DNA of 64,000 nt, taken from assembly GCF_000733775.1 (NCBI RefSeq), contig NZ_JPOE01000002.1:682001-746000 (forward strand), given 5' to 3'. The notes below the pieces were generated by a model, which saw nothing but the letters and a program-made list of their open reading frames with translations, was not told the DNA's origin and did not search any database. Each line of letters opens with the position of its first letter. Within the stretch, counting starts at the first letter, position 1. Below, one piece after another: positions 35,497 to 44,910 of this stretch. The translations under genes and the position numbers were made by a program. The DNA comes from Thiomonas sp. FB-Cd. GTDB taxonomy: Bacteria; Pseudomonadota; Gammaproteobacteria; Burkholderiales; Burkholderiaceae_C.

Positions 35497-36609
35497 TAGA
35501 TAAGGCCCAATAAAATATGAACTTTCAGCAAGTTTTTTGATCCATTGATGATGGAAAAAGAAAACGCAAGGAAGCAAACACTGGAGCAACTTCACGAGCG
35601 GCGCAAGCAAGTCGTGAGGTTGCACAAGCGGGGCGTCAAGATCATGCAGATCGTGGACATGACGGGGCTGAGCTACCCGCCCGTTCGAGCGGCCATTGAC
35701 TTGTACGAGGCTGGCGGCTGGAGCGCCATCCGACCGACTCGGCGGGGACGCGCCAGAGGCGACGGTCGGGTGCTCAGTCAAGCGCAAGAAGAGACGATCC
35801 AGCGCCTGATCATTGACACGCGTCCCGAGCAACTCAAGATGGACTTTCACCTGTGGAGCCGCGCTGCAGTGATGCAGCTCATTGAACAGGAGTTCGACAT
35901 CAAACTGCAGGTGCGCAGCGTTGGAAAGTACCTCACCCGCTGGGGCTTTACGCCACAAAAGCCGATCAAGCGAGCCTATGAGCAAAGCCCCGCGGCGGTG
36001 CAGGCTTGGCTGGAGGGGGAATACCCCGCCATTGAGCAGCGCGCCAGGGCTGAGGGCGGGGAAATTCACTGGGGAGACGAAACCGCGCTGGTCAACACGG
36101 ACGTGCGCGGCAGAAGCTTTGCCCCTGCGGGCAAAACCCCCGTGGCGATGGCGGTGGGCGGCACGCGCCAGAAGCTCTCGATGATCGCCACGGTGACCAA
36201 CCAGGGCAAGACCCGCTGGATGATCATCGACGAGGCGTTTGACGCCGACAAGCTGATCGAGTTCTTGCAGGCGTTGATCAAGGATGCAGGCAGGAAGGTA
36301 TTCCTGATTCTGGACAACCTGAGGGTGCATCACAGCAAGTTGGTGAAGGCGTGGGTCGCCTTGCACAACGCGCAGATCGAGCTGTTTTACCTGCCCAGTT
36401 ACAGCCCCCAACTCAACCCTGAGGAGAGGCTCAACGCCGATCTCAAACAGGAAATGGGCAAACGCGTGCCGGTGCGAACCAAGGCCAAATTACGCGAAGC
36501 TGCGAACGACCATATGGCGAGGCTGGAACAAAACCCGCAACGTGTGATGAGCTACTTCCAGGACCGGCGCGTTCGCTACGCAGCTTAATACTTCACAGGG
36601 CCGGAGCAA
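35497..36609 (+). mobile_element. Complete IS630-family insertion sequence
   Basis: 1113 bp element flanked by TA duplications (35495-35496 and 36610-36611), the hallmark of IS630/Tc1 transposition. The ends are imperfect inverted repeats: left TAGATAAGGCCCAATAAAAT, right (reversed) TTGCTCCGGCCCTGTGAAGT, sharing GGCCC and further spaced positions. It carries one transposase gene. Orientation is opposite to the module B operon it interrupts. Confidence 0.92.
35548..36588 (+). CDS. IS630-family DDE transposase
   Basis: 346-residue transposase. The N-terminal winged helix-turn-helix includes HKRGVKIMQIVDMTGLSYPP. The catalytic core carries D in IHWGDETALV, D in VFLILDNLRVHHS and E in LNPEERLNADLK, the D-D-E pattern of this family. 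Full-length and without interruptions, so probably active. ATG 35548 or the next codon may be used; an in-frame TTG at 35545 is less likely. Only a stem of family similarity links it to the transposase fragment at 1-222. Confidence 0.93.
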   Translation: MMEKENARKQTLEQLHERRKQVVRLHKRGVKIMQIVDMTGLSYPPVRAAIDLYEAGGWSAIRPTRRGRARGDGRVLSQAQEETIQRLIIDTRPEQLKMDFHLWSRAAVMQLIEQEFDIKLQVRSVGKYLTRWGFTPQKPIKRAYEQSPAAVQAWLEGEYPAIEQRARAEGGEIHWGDETALVNTDVRGRSFAPAGKTPVAMAVGGTRQKLSMIATVTNQGKTRWMIIDEAFDADKLIEFLQALIKDAGRKVFLILDNLRVHHSKLVKAWVALHNAQIELFYLPSYSPQLNPEERLNADLKQEMGKRVPVRTKAKLREAANDHMARLEQNPQRVMSYFQDRRVRYAA

Positions 36610-38814
36610 TAGTGGCGCGAGTTGCGCGTACAGAGCCGCTGGGGTCAGGGCCTGCACCGCAAGAGCTTGCGCCCGGGGCTCGATCTGCAGTTGCGTGACC
36701 GGATAGCCATCATTGTTGAACACATCTGCTAGGGCCGGAATGCGGCGCAGACGTGCAGTGATCTGCTCGGCTATCGCGCGCATCTCGGTAACCCTGGCGC
36801 CGAACACGTGGATCACGAAGGGTTGTGGCAGGCCAGACAGGCTCTCGCCGACGCGCTCGATGGTCGGCGTGTCCACCGCGAGTTGCACACCGGGAAGCCG
36901 GGATTCGCTCTGGATGCGCTGACCAATCGCGTCCAGAGCGTTGACGCTGACGCCGCGCTTGAGCGCCACCTGGATCTCGCCGGCGTAGGCAGGCTCGGTG
37001 TAGGCGGTCGACGAGGCCGAGCCGATGCGCGCGTAGACGTGGGCGACCGCCGGATCGCGCAACAGACGCTCGGAAATCTGCTGGACCGCTGCGCGGGTGT
37101 CGAGCAGCGAGGCCCCTGGTGGTAGCGTGAACGACTCCAGCAGCGCACCTTCATTGGGAAGGGGCAGGAAATTGATCGGCACCAGCACCAGGCCGACCAG
37201 GCTGATGAGCAGCACGGCGAAAGTGATGGCCAGGCTGGTCCGCGGCGCGCGTGCGACCCAGTCAAACAGGCGTTCGTTGCCGCGCTGCAACCAGTGCAGC
37301 AGGCGTTGGCCGCTGCTCGTTCCCGGGCTCGGTCGAGCGTTGATGAAACCCAAGCCGAGCGGAATCAGGGTGAGCGACACCAGTAGCGACGCCAGCAGCG
37401 CCAGAATCATCGCCAGCGAGAAAGGGATGAAGAACAGACCGACCAGACCGCCCACGAACAGCAACGGCACGTAGATCGCGATGTTGGTCAGGGTGCCGGT
37501 GATGTCCGGGATCACGATGCTCTTGACGCCTTCCCAGATGCCTTGCCAATGCGAGTCGCCGCTTTCCCAACGGTGGTAGATGCTCTCGAGCACGATGATC
37601 GCGTCGTCTGCCAGCAAGCCTACAGCGACGGTCAACGCGCCGAAGGTCATCAGGTTCAGGGTCTGCCCCAGTGTATGCAATGCAGCGATGCCCAGCGCCA
37701 GCGACAGAGGAATGCTCAAGGCCAGGACGACGATGCCGCGTCCCGCTCCCAGCACCCAGAACAGCAAGAGCACCGCAAGCACCGCACCAATCAGCAGGTT
37801 GCGCCCTAGGTCCGTGCCGACGATGCCGACGAGGTGCCCCTGATCGTAGATCCGCACCCAGTGCACGCCGCCGGGCAGCTGCGACAGCGTCTGGTCTAGC
37901 GTTGCCTGCACGGACCGCGTCACGGCCAAGGTCGATGCACCGGGCTGCTTGATCACCGTCAGCGCCACGCTGGGACGACCATCGAGCGCTATGGCATTGT
38001 GGGTCGGAACGGCCGAGCGCTGGATGCGCGCCAGGGCACGCAGCGGAATAGGGCCCTCGGGTGTGGCAACCGACAGCGCGTCGAGCTGGTCGACGTGCAC
38101 CGGCAGGCTGCGGGCCTCAATCAGCACGTCGTTATGTCCCAGGGTGAGGTAGCCCGCCGGAGCGAGCAGGATCTGGGATCTCACCGCTTGCTCGATGGCC
38201 TCGACGCCGACGTTATAGCGTCGCATCGCGCTCAGATCAGGCTGGATCCACAGGGCTTCCTGACCCGCGCCGTAGACGTTGACAAACTGCACTCCAGGTA
38301 TCGCGCGAAGCGCCGGTGCAATGTCGGCCTGCACCGCGCGCTGCACGAGGGCCGGTGCGATTCCGGGCGGAATCTGCGCGGTGTAGTCAGCCACCTCGTT
38401 GATCGCGTTGCCCATGATCTGAGCCAGCGGGTGGGCCTGCGCAGGCAACTGCGCGCGTGCACGGTCGATTGCGCCGTTGACCGCCTGGAGGTCAGACTGC
38501 GCGCTGGTTGTCGGGTCAAAACGCACGTCAACCTGGACCGTCCCGTTGCCCATCACCGAGCGCACGCTGCGCAGGTGAGTCAGGGTCAGGATCTGGCTTT
38601 CCATCGGATACACCACCAGCTGCTCAAGTTCCGTCGCGGTCGTGCCTGGCAGATGCGCGGTGACGCTGATTTGCGGATAGTTGAACTGCGGCAGTACCTC
38701 GACCGGCGTGTGCACGAAGGCGTTCACGGCCCACAACAGCGCCGCTGCGAGCACGAGTAGCCACAGTACCCGGCGCCGCAACAGGCGCGGTATGGAAACG
38801 TCGGCGTCCATGAC

Positions 38815-39903
38815 TCAATCGGGAGGGGTGTAGGACCGAGCAATGCCGCGGTGGTACCGCAGGAAGGCGTCGGTCACGACGACCTGCTGTCCGGGAAGCA
38901 GGCCCGAGGCGATCGAGGTCTCCCAGCCGTGCGCCGGCCCGGGGACCACCTGCTGCGGTTTGTCACCCTGAGCTGTGTGCACCAGCACCCACCACCGACC
39001 GCGGTCGAGGATGAGCGCGCTGGTTGGCACCGCAACCATGTGGCGGGACGGCCCATCGATGCTGAGTGTTCCCCATTCGCCGGCCATCCATGCGGCGGAG
39101 GCGATGGGCGATGTGGGCGTAAGGCCGACGCGCAAGCCCCCGTCGGACGTGAGGGCCGAGAAGATGGCGGTCAGCCTGACGGCGATCGGCCTACCACCGG
39201 CGACCGGCTGGTAGCGTCCCTGCACGCCTACATGCAGCAAAGCGGCGTCGGACCCGTAGTACTGGGCGCGAACCCAGAGCTTGCCATCGGGCTGCAGGGT
39301 CAGGACGGTCTCGCCGGACGTAGCCTGTTCGCCATCGGCCGCGCGCAGGGCGATCACTTTGCCCGCCACCGGGGCGCGCACGGTCTGCAGATCCTGGGCT
39401 TCGCGAAACTGCGCCTCCGCTGTGTGGACGGCGGCGCGCGCAGCCGCCAGCTCGCTTTGGGCCGCATCAAGCAGCTGCTGGGTAGCCAGCTGATCTGCGT
39501 ATTGGCGGCGAGCGATGTCCAGAGCGCGGCTGGCGGCCTCCTCACGCGCTTTGGAACTGCGCAGGCGCTGCTCGCGCGCGGTGAGCAGAACCTGCATTCT
39601 CGGGCCACCAAGGCGGGCCAGTACCTGGCCTGCACGTACAACACTGCCCGGCACCACATCGAGGCCCCCCACCGTTCCCGGCTCGACGGCGCGCACCCGG
39701 ACCACAGAGATCGGCTCGACCTGGCCATAGGCGCTCAGGGACTGCGTCAGGGTTTGGGCCCGCGCGGTGGCGAAGTCGCCTTGGTCCGCGGCGGCCGCGA
39801 TTGCCTGCGTTGACCCGGCATCGAAAATGCAGCACGCGGCAAGAAGCAGAGTAACGGCCAAGCGTCGTCCCTGCGGTTCACGCGTGGCGATCAGACAGTC
39901 CAT
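38815..39903 (-). CDS. RND membrane fusion protein, HlyD/CusB type (module B)
   Basis: 362-residue adaptor: signal region RRLAVTLLLAACCIFDAGST, lipoyl halves GTVGGLDVVPGSVVRAGQVL and VRAPVAGKVIALRAADGEQA, a helical hairpin between them, barrel region, and C-terminus ending in RGIARSYTPPD, which matches the module A adaptor (RGIASHYTPPD). The start at 39903 overlaps the M56 stop. It presumably bridged the RND pump of module B; that pump is now split. Confidence 0.87.
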   Translation of the reverse strand: MDCLIATREPQGRRLAVTLLLAACCIFDAGSTQAIAAAADQGDFATARAQTLTQSLSAYGQVEPISVVRVRAVEPGTVGGLDVVPGSVVRAGQVLARLGGPRMQVLLTAREQRLRSSKAREEAASRALDIARRQYADQLATQQLLDAAQSELAAARAAVHTAEAQFREAQDLQTVRAPVAGKVIALRAADGEQATSGETVLTLQPDGKLWVRAQYYGSDAALLHVGVQGRYQPVAGGRPIAVRLTAIFSALTSDGGLRVGLTPTSPIASAAWMAGEWGTLSIDGPSRHMVAVPTSALILDRGRWWVLVHTAQGDKPQQVVPGPAHGWETSIASGLLPGQQVVVTDAFLRYHRGIARSYTPPD

Positions 39904-40787
39904 GTCCAGACGAGGAAGGGGTGAAGAATTGAGTTGCCGTACGCAGCACCCAGGGCAACAACGATCCCGAGCGTGGCGCAAGCCATGCCAAGCAAAGCGG
40001 GATCGCTGAGACGCATCCAGAGCGTGGCACCGGCCGGCTCTGGCAACGGAGCAAGCAACCTGGCAACGCGCGTTTGCAACCATCGGGCTTCGCCAAGCAG
40101 GGCAACGTCGATGGACGTGCTCCACCGAGAGCGTCGCGGCTGAGAGGTCGGCGAGGAGCGGCGAGCCGTGGCGACGATGGCTGCCGCGAGGTCGACACCG
40201 CAGGCACCGCGGCTGCGGGCCTCATCGTCACGGGCGCATTCCAGAACTTCCAGCCAGGATTCGAAACGCCTGCGAACCCAAGGCCAGGGCCATTGGAGGT
40301 CGGTGGCAATTTGAGCGAGCCATATGCGCAGGGGATCATGGTGCCGCACATGTGCCTGCTCGTGCGCCCAAGCCGCCCGGACCTGCCCCTCGTCCAGAGT
40401 CCGTGCGTGAAATGGGGAGAATAGGATCTGCGGGCGCAAGAGTCCGACGGTACAAATCGGCAGTTGCGTCGGTTCGCGCACCATCACCCAGATGGCTCTG
40501 AAAGTGGCGCGCAAAGCGACCAAGGCGAACGGCATGCTCGCAGCGATCAACATACCGTGATCGAAGCGCGCGCGCACGGGATCGGGTTCCCGCAAGGCCC
40601 ATCCGCACAGCCATGCGGTCACGACCAGCGTGGGGGCGACCGGCAGCCATAGCTGCAACCAAGCGCGACGCTCGGCAATGCGCGGATCCTCCTCGGGAAA
40701 CGGTCTGCGAGAAATCAACGCCAGCGGTTGCGCGGCCAATCCGCCAAACAGAAGCAGCAATATTGTCAGAAGGGTTTCACGTCCCAT
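39891..40787 (-). CDS. M56-family membrane metallopeptidase, BlaR1-like without sensor domain (module B)
   Basis: 298 residues, the same length as its module A relative. Active site HEQAH at 142-146, downstream LECARDDEARSRG with the probable third zinc ligand. Four membrane helices; the C-terminus is only GNSILHPFLVWTWTV after the last helix, so no penicillin-binding sensor. Conservation of the short tail (ILHPFL-x-WTW-x-V) in both copies suggests it has a role, perhaps contacting the periplasmic adaptor or a signal protein. ATG 40787 overlaps the repressor stop by 11 nt. Confidence 0.85.
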   Translation of the reverse strand: MGRETLLTILLLLFGGLAAQPLALISRRPFPEEDPRIAERRAWLQLWLPVAPTLVVTAWLCGWALREPDPVRARFDHGMLIAASMPFALVALRATFRAIWVMVREPTQLPICTVGLLRPQILFSPFHARTLDEGQVRAAWAHEQAHVRHHDPLRIWLAQIATDLQWPWPWVRRRFESWLEVLECARDDEARSRGACGVDLAAAIVATARRSSPTSQPRRSRWSTSIDVALLGEARWLQTRVARLLAPLPEPAGATLWMRLSDPALLGMACATLGIVVALGAAYGNSILHPFLVWTWTV

Positions 40788-41172
40788 GACTGAATCTCCT
40801 CTTGTCCCGGATCGCGCACTCGAGTTGCTCGAGAAGATCAGGATTAATCTCGTCAACGGCTTCGACTAACGCTGCGACTGCCGCATGGGGGCTGGGCCCC
40901 AGGAAGCGGTTTACGAGATGACGAGCACGCGCCCGCTCCACTGTTTCGCGCTCGACCGCAGGGGCGTAGACAAAGGCAGCCCCCTCCCGGCGTCGCTCGA
41001 CCAGTCCCTTGTCGCGCAGGCGGTCAATAACCTTCGCGGTTGTTGTATAGACCAAGCCGTCTGGCGCGCCAACGCGCTCATGCAAGTCGCGCACGGAGGC
41101 GGTACGCAGGTCCCACAAGGCGGTGAGCACTGCATATTCAAGGTCATCAGCGGGTAGGCGGAACTGAAGCAC
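40777..41172 (-). CDS. BlaI/MecI/CopY-family transcriptional repressor (module B)
   Basis: 131-residue winged-helix repressor starting at GTG 41172 (MLQFRLPADDLEYAVLTALW). The recognition helix region GLVYTTTAKVIDRLRDKGLV is almost identical to that of module A, consistent with the shared operator. The zone equivalent to the BlaI cleavage site reads LVNRFLGPS. Differences concentrate in the C-terminal dimerisation part. The two repressors may cross-regulate both modules. Confidence 0.9.
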   Translation of the reverse strand: MLQFRLPADDLEYAVLTALWDLRTASVRDLHERVGAPDGLVYTTTAKVIDRLRDKGLVERRREGAAFVYAPAVERETVERARARHLVNRFLGPSPHAAVAALVEAVDEINPDLLEQLECAIRDKRRFSHGT

Positions 41173-41178
41173 ACGAAC

Positions 41179-41207
41179 ATCCTACGACGACAGTCGTAGA
41201 TGGGCAA
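41179..41207 (-). promoter_or_regulatory. Promoter and BlaI-type operator of module B
   Basis: On the minus strand TTGCCC (41207-41202) and TAGGAT (41184-41179) are spaced by exactly 17 bp. The dyad TACGAC-GACA-GTCGTA (plus-strand 41183-41198) fills the spacer and touches the -10. Its arms extend to CTACGAC/GTCGTAG. Half-site sequence, spacer length and the distance to the start codon (10 bp) match module A. Confidence 0.7.
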
Positions 41208-41329
41208 TTGATGAACATGAAAACTTTTGAAGCAAGCCAAAGGCGAGTTGCCTGTGGCGGGGATGTGCTGCAAGCACTGCATCCTCCGGCTGTGGGCTGT
41301 TGCCGCAGGCTGCAATCGTTATTCGGGAC

Positions 41330-42195
41330 CTAAAAGACGCCGACCATCCCCTCCCCTGCCCATTCGTCATGGACTCTCCTGCCACTAGCCGATGAATCGG
41401 CTGTCGTGGCGGTTTGGAGCGTCAAAGACTTCGACTTGCCCCGTTGCGGGGACAGAGATTTCGGTCTCGCCGCCACGCCCGTTCCAGGCGTGTCCCGAAA
41501 AGAGATTTGCTGCGCTGCGTGCGCGTCGATGAGAGCCGCCAACGCGCTGCTGCGGTCCCGCGGCATGACGTGCTCCCAGTGCGGGCAGATGTGCATGCGC
41601 TCGGCAAGCGTCTTGGGCACGAGTGCCCAACAGGCCGAGCAGCGCTGCGACGGCTTGAGCTGGCGTGTGTCGTTCAGATGCAGCTGCGTACCAGCTTCTT
41701 TCGCTTTGTACGCGAGCATCTGATGCGCCATGCCGAACCCCGCCGAGAGAATCGCTAGGCGTCCAACCCGAAGCGCTGACGGCCGCGCGCCCGGATGGGC
41801 ATGGCGGCTTCGCCACTGCCGAAGCGCAGTGTGGCGTCGCTCTTGCCATGCTGCATGAGCTTCCATCCAGCGGAATCGGGATACGCGAAGCCCGAGAACC
41901 GCTTCGCGGATTTGAAGCGTGGGACGCCACGCGTCGGCCCCGTCTTGACGCGGCCAAACAACGTGGCAAACGCCAGATTGAGCCGCCGCGGCGTCTGCTG
42001 CAAGGCATGATTGCCGAGCGCGATGAGCTTGGGCCGATCCGCCTTGATCTACGGCAGGACGTTCTGCTGGTCGTAGTCGGAGATGGACTTCCTGGCCTTG
42101 CGCAAGGCATCAATGCGCTCTTCGAGCGCCGCGTTGTACAGCTCGCAGTGCAGTCGCGCCCGCGCCAGTCGCACCATCTGCGCAGGGATGCTCAT
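41330..42195 (-). pseudogene. TnpB (IS200/IS605 family) pseudogene
   Basis: Fragments in three stages. 42195-42049: RARLHCELYNAALEERIDAL ending at an in-frame TAG after DQQNVLP. 42048-41755: LQQTPRRLNLAFATLFGRVK and GVPRFKSAKRFSGFAYPDS, the typical TnpB N-terminal half, then another stop. 41760-41330 in a different frame: LKPSQRCSACWALVPKTLAE then HICPHWEHVMPRDRSSA, the C-terminal zinc finger with the final cysteine lost (CPHW for CPxC). The central RuvC part is missing. The start overlaps the preceding gene's stop (ATGA). Confidence 0.75.
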
Positions 42196-42518
42196 GTGTC
42201 CGGCTCGCTGCTCGGCTTCAGGCGTGGCCAGTTGAGCAGTTCCGCCAGCCTTGTGACGACCCACATGGCTTCCTTTGGATTCACCCCGGAGTCCTCCGCA
42301 AGAAGCCCGCGGTGAATGCGCACGAGAACGTCCTCTTCAGTGACCTTGAGATCCCCTTTGACGTCTGCGGCATGCTCGGTGAGCATCGTCGCCAAATCTT
42401 CGCAGAACTCATAGCGCGCGGCGATCACATCGCGCGTGGCATGGGGCTTGGTGCGACCCGGCTCCAGGTACAGGGCGATAAATGATGGCGGAATCTCGAA
42501 TTGCGATTCAGGTGGCAT
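42192..42518 (-). CDS. Conserved hypothetical protein
   Basis: 108-residue protein, MPPESQFEIPPSFIALYLEP with GRTKPHATRDVIAARYEFCE and DLKVTEEDVLVRIHRGLLAE. Mostly alpha-helical, soluble, no motif I can assign. An in-frame GTG at 42557 would add 13 residues. It is divergent from rubrerythrin, about 130 bp away. Confidence 0.55.
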   Translation of the reverse strand: MPPESQFEIPPSFIALYLEPGRTKPHATRDVIAARYEFCEDLATMLTEHAADVKGDLKVTEEDVLVRIHRGLLAEDSGVNPKEAMWVVTRLAELLNWPRLKPSSEPDT

Positions 42519-42574
42519 GGATGACGTGGGCGGGGACTGCGGAGATGATCGATGCACGTTAGCTATCGACGTGT

Positions 42575-42587
42575 TGAAATAAATTCA
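42575..42587. promoter_or_regulatory. AT-rich dyad upstream of rubrerythrin
   Basis: TGAA-ATAAA-TTCA is a perfect 4-bp-arm dyad in the AT-rich gap before the rubrerythrin gene; TTGAAA of the left arm could also serve as a -35. Such a site would fit an FNR- or PerR-like control, which is only suggestive. Confidence 0.25.
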
Positions 42588-42649
42588 TTTGTTTTATCTA
42601 GTCTGCACTTTTACGCTTCTCCCATCGCAATGTTGAACTGGAGTTATTC

Positions 42650-43126
<477 letters not shown>

Positions 43127-43129
43127 ATC

Positions 43130-43291
43130 ATGGCACAACAACATGTTTGCATCGTCTGTGGCTACACCTATGACCCTGTAAAGGGAGCCCCCGAGCATGG
43201 GATTGCCCCAGGAACGCCATTTGAAGACATTCCTGAGGATTTCCTGTGCCCCGATTGCGGAGTGGCCAAAGCTGACTTCGAGGCGATCTGA
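43130..43291 (+). CDS. Rubredoxin
   Basis: 53-residue electron carrier: [19 protein letters not shown] and [15 protein letters not shown] give the four cysteines that bind one iron. Starts 3 bp after the rubrerythrin stop, and its TGA overlaps the reductase ATG (TGATG), so the three genes form an operon passing electrons from NAD(P)H to peroxide. Confidence 0.95.
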   Translation: MAQQHVCIVCGYTYDPVKGAPEHGIAPGTPFEDIPEDFLCPDCGVAKADFEAI

Positions 43292-44415
43292 TGGATCGCA
43301 GCCCGATCGTCATTGTCGGAGGGGGGTTGGCTGGATTCGCGGTTGCGCGCGAGCTCAAACAGCGCGGTAATACGCGTGATGTGTTGATGCTTACTGCCGA
43401 TGAGGGGCGGTTTTATGCGAAGCCTCTTTTGTCGCATGGGCTCTCCCGTGCGACGCCTGCGGCGGCCTTGCTGATGTCGCCGGAGAAGGCGGCGTCAGCC
43501 AATCAGGTTCGCGTTTTGCCACGCACCGAGGTCGTCCGCGCTGACTTCGAGGCCACGACTGTCCATGCGGCGGATGGTCGGGCGTTTCGTTACGGTGACC
43601 TCGTTGTCGCAACGGGGGCTAGGCCATTGGACTTCTGGCATGGCGATCGCATTTTTTCGGTCAATTCGGCATCGGACATGAGCCGACTGGAGCCGGTGCT
43701 CGAAGGCGCCAAGAGGATCTTGATCGCGGGCGCCGGGTTCGTTGGTCTGGAGTTTGCCAATGACTGGGCCAAGGCGGGCAAGCAAGTAACGGTCGTGTCC
43801 CTGGATGGGCCGCTGCGTCCTCTCGTGCCCCAAAGCGTCAGCGGATGGGTCGAAGCTAACCTGACCCGCGCAGGCGTGCGCTTTGTTCGAGGCCGTCTGA
43901 CGCCGGTGCATGAGGGCGCCGACCTTTGCGCGGAGGTCGACGGCAAGCGACTCACTGCGCGCTTCGACCTGATGCTATCGGCCGTGGGGCTTGGGCCCGA
44001 TGTTGCCCTGTGGAATCAAGCGGGATTGGTCACCGGCCGTCATGGGCTCGTCGTCAACGCTCGTTTCCAGACCAATGTCGCTCACGTTTACGCAGTGGGC
44101 GATGTCATGGAATTCCAAGGCCAGGCGTGGCGATTTGTGACCGCGCTGAATCACGCTGCAAAGGTCATTGCTTCGAACCTTCAAGGCGAGGAGAGTTGCG
44201 AAAATTTCGGGGCCTTGCCTATTTCGTTGAAATGCCCCGATTCTCCGCTCGCGATGGCGTTGCCCCGAGTCCAGGGGTCAGGATCGTGGGAGGTTAAAGC
44301 GGGCGACGCGGATCTCGAAGCGACCTACCGCCAGGACGGAAAGCTCAGGGGATTCGTGCTCGGAGGCACTGCGGCCCACCGAAGAAGGCAGTTCGAGGAT
44401 GAATTGGCGGCCTGA
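43291..44415 (+). CDS. NAD(P)H:rubredoxin oxidoreductase (FAD-dependent)
   Basis: 374-residue pyridine nucleotide-disulfide family flavoprotein. N-terminal FAD motif IVIVGGGLAGFAVARELKQR, a central NAD motif ILIAGAGFVGLEFANDWAKA, and the second FAD motif HVYAVGDVMEF. Similar in size and order to rubredoxin reductases and NorW. Context makes rubredoxin its partner. Overlaps the rubredoxin stop by 1 nt. Confidence 0.9.
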   Translation: MDRSPIVIVGGGLAGFAVARELKQRGNTRDVLMLTADEGRFYAKPLLSHGLSRATPAAALLMSPEKAASANQVRVLPRTEVVRADFEATTVHAADGRAFRYGDLVVATGARPLDFWHGDRIFSVNSASDMSRLEPVLEGAKRILIAGAGFVGLEFANDWAKAGKQVTVVSLDGPLRPLVPQSVSGWVEANLTRAGVRFVRGRLTPVHEGADLCAEVDGKRLTARFDLMLSAVGLGPDVALWNQAGLVTGRHGLVVNARFQTNVAHVYAVGDVMEFQGQAWRFVTALNHAAKVIASNLQGEESCENFGALPISLKCPDSPLAMALPRVQGSGSWEVKAGDADLEATYRQDGKLRGFVLGGTAAHRRRQFEDELAA

Positions 44416-44466
44416 ACGGGCCTCAATTTGTCGATGACGAGTTTATCGAGGCGCAATTTCACCAAC

Positions 44467-44495
44467 GCTGACATGCCCTTGATGGGCATGTCAGC
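44467..44495. terminator. Strong hairpin after the rubredoxin reductase gene
   Basis: GCTGACATGCCC-TTGAT-GGGCATGTCAGC, a perfect 12-bp stem with a 5-nt loop, about 50 bp after the reductase stop. No T-run follows, so it may be a rho-dependent or bidirectional end, or a structured element. It lies in the gap towards the convergent gene at 44572. Confidence 0.45.
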
Positions 44496-44571
44496 GTCGA
44501 TGTCGACACGAATCGACTTGGCGTTCACGCTTGTGGACACCAAGCGCCCTGCTCGCCAAAGCGCATGCACT

Positions 44572-44910
44572 TCAAGCGTCTGCACGGCGTGCGGCATCGC
44601 GCAGGACTTGCTTCGTCAGCAATTCTGTCCTCGCAGAGTATTCCAAGGGTGAGCGGCACAGCCCCGCCCACTCATAGCTGAGATTTTCGTAGATCTCAGC
44701 CGCTGCGGGAAATGCAGTTAAGACCGCGTCGAGTTGCGGATCAAAGCGCATGGTCGCAAGCTCGTTTTGGATCCGTTGAACAAGCAGGCGATATTGGTCC
44801 GCGCTGGCGGTGAGCGGCTGTTTTTCCAGTCGATCCAAAAGATGCGCCAAGGCGATGAGTGCATCAAGTCGCCGTGGTCGTAATGGATTGATTACGGGGT
44901 GCTCTTGCAT
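44572..44910 (-). CDS. Conserved hypothetical protein
   Basis: 112-residue helical protein, MQEHPVINPLRPRRLDALIA, with ADQYRLLVQRIQNELATMRF and FPAAAEIYENLSYEWAGLCR then SPLEYS. The regular helix pattern and sensible codon usage favour a real gene. I do not recognise a function. It is convergent with the reductase. Confidence 0.5.
   Translation of the reverse strand: MQEHPVINPLRPRRLDALIALAHLLDRLEKQPLTASADQYRLLVQRIQNELATMRFDPQLDAVLTAFPAAAEIYENLSYEWAGLCRSPLEYSARTELLTKQVLRDAARRADA

Larger units (their letters stand above)
34625..38811 (-). pseudogene. RND efflux transporter split by an IS630-type insertion (module B)
   Basis: The N-terminal part starts at ATG 38811 (MDADVSIPRLLRRRVLWLLV) and reads through TM4 (GLLADDAIIVLESIYHR) and GGLVGLFFIPFSLAMI to ALYAQLAPL, where IS sequence begins. 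The C-terminal part resumes at DGKILSRVPEGNVPLDLYIR and ends at 34625. Removing 1113 bp of IS plus one TA joins the halves exactly in frame as QLAPLIDGKILSR and gives 1023 residues, against 1024 for the repaired module A pump. Apart from the insertion no other defect is seen. The pump is presumably inactive, and the disruption is recent. Confidence 0.92.

Noticed and set aside
44325..44597. Minus-strand 90-codon frame overlapping the reductase 3' end
   Set aside because: Overlaps two better-supported genes, contains the hairpin, and shows no domain.
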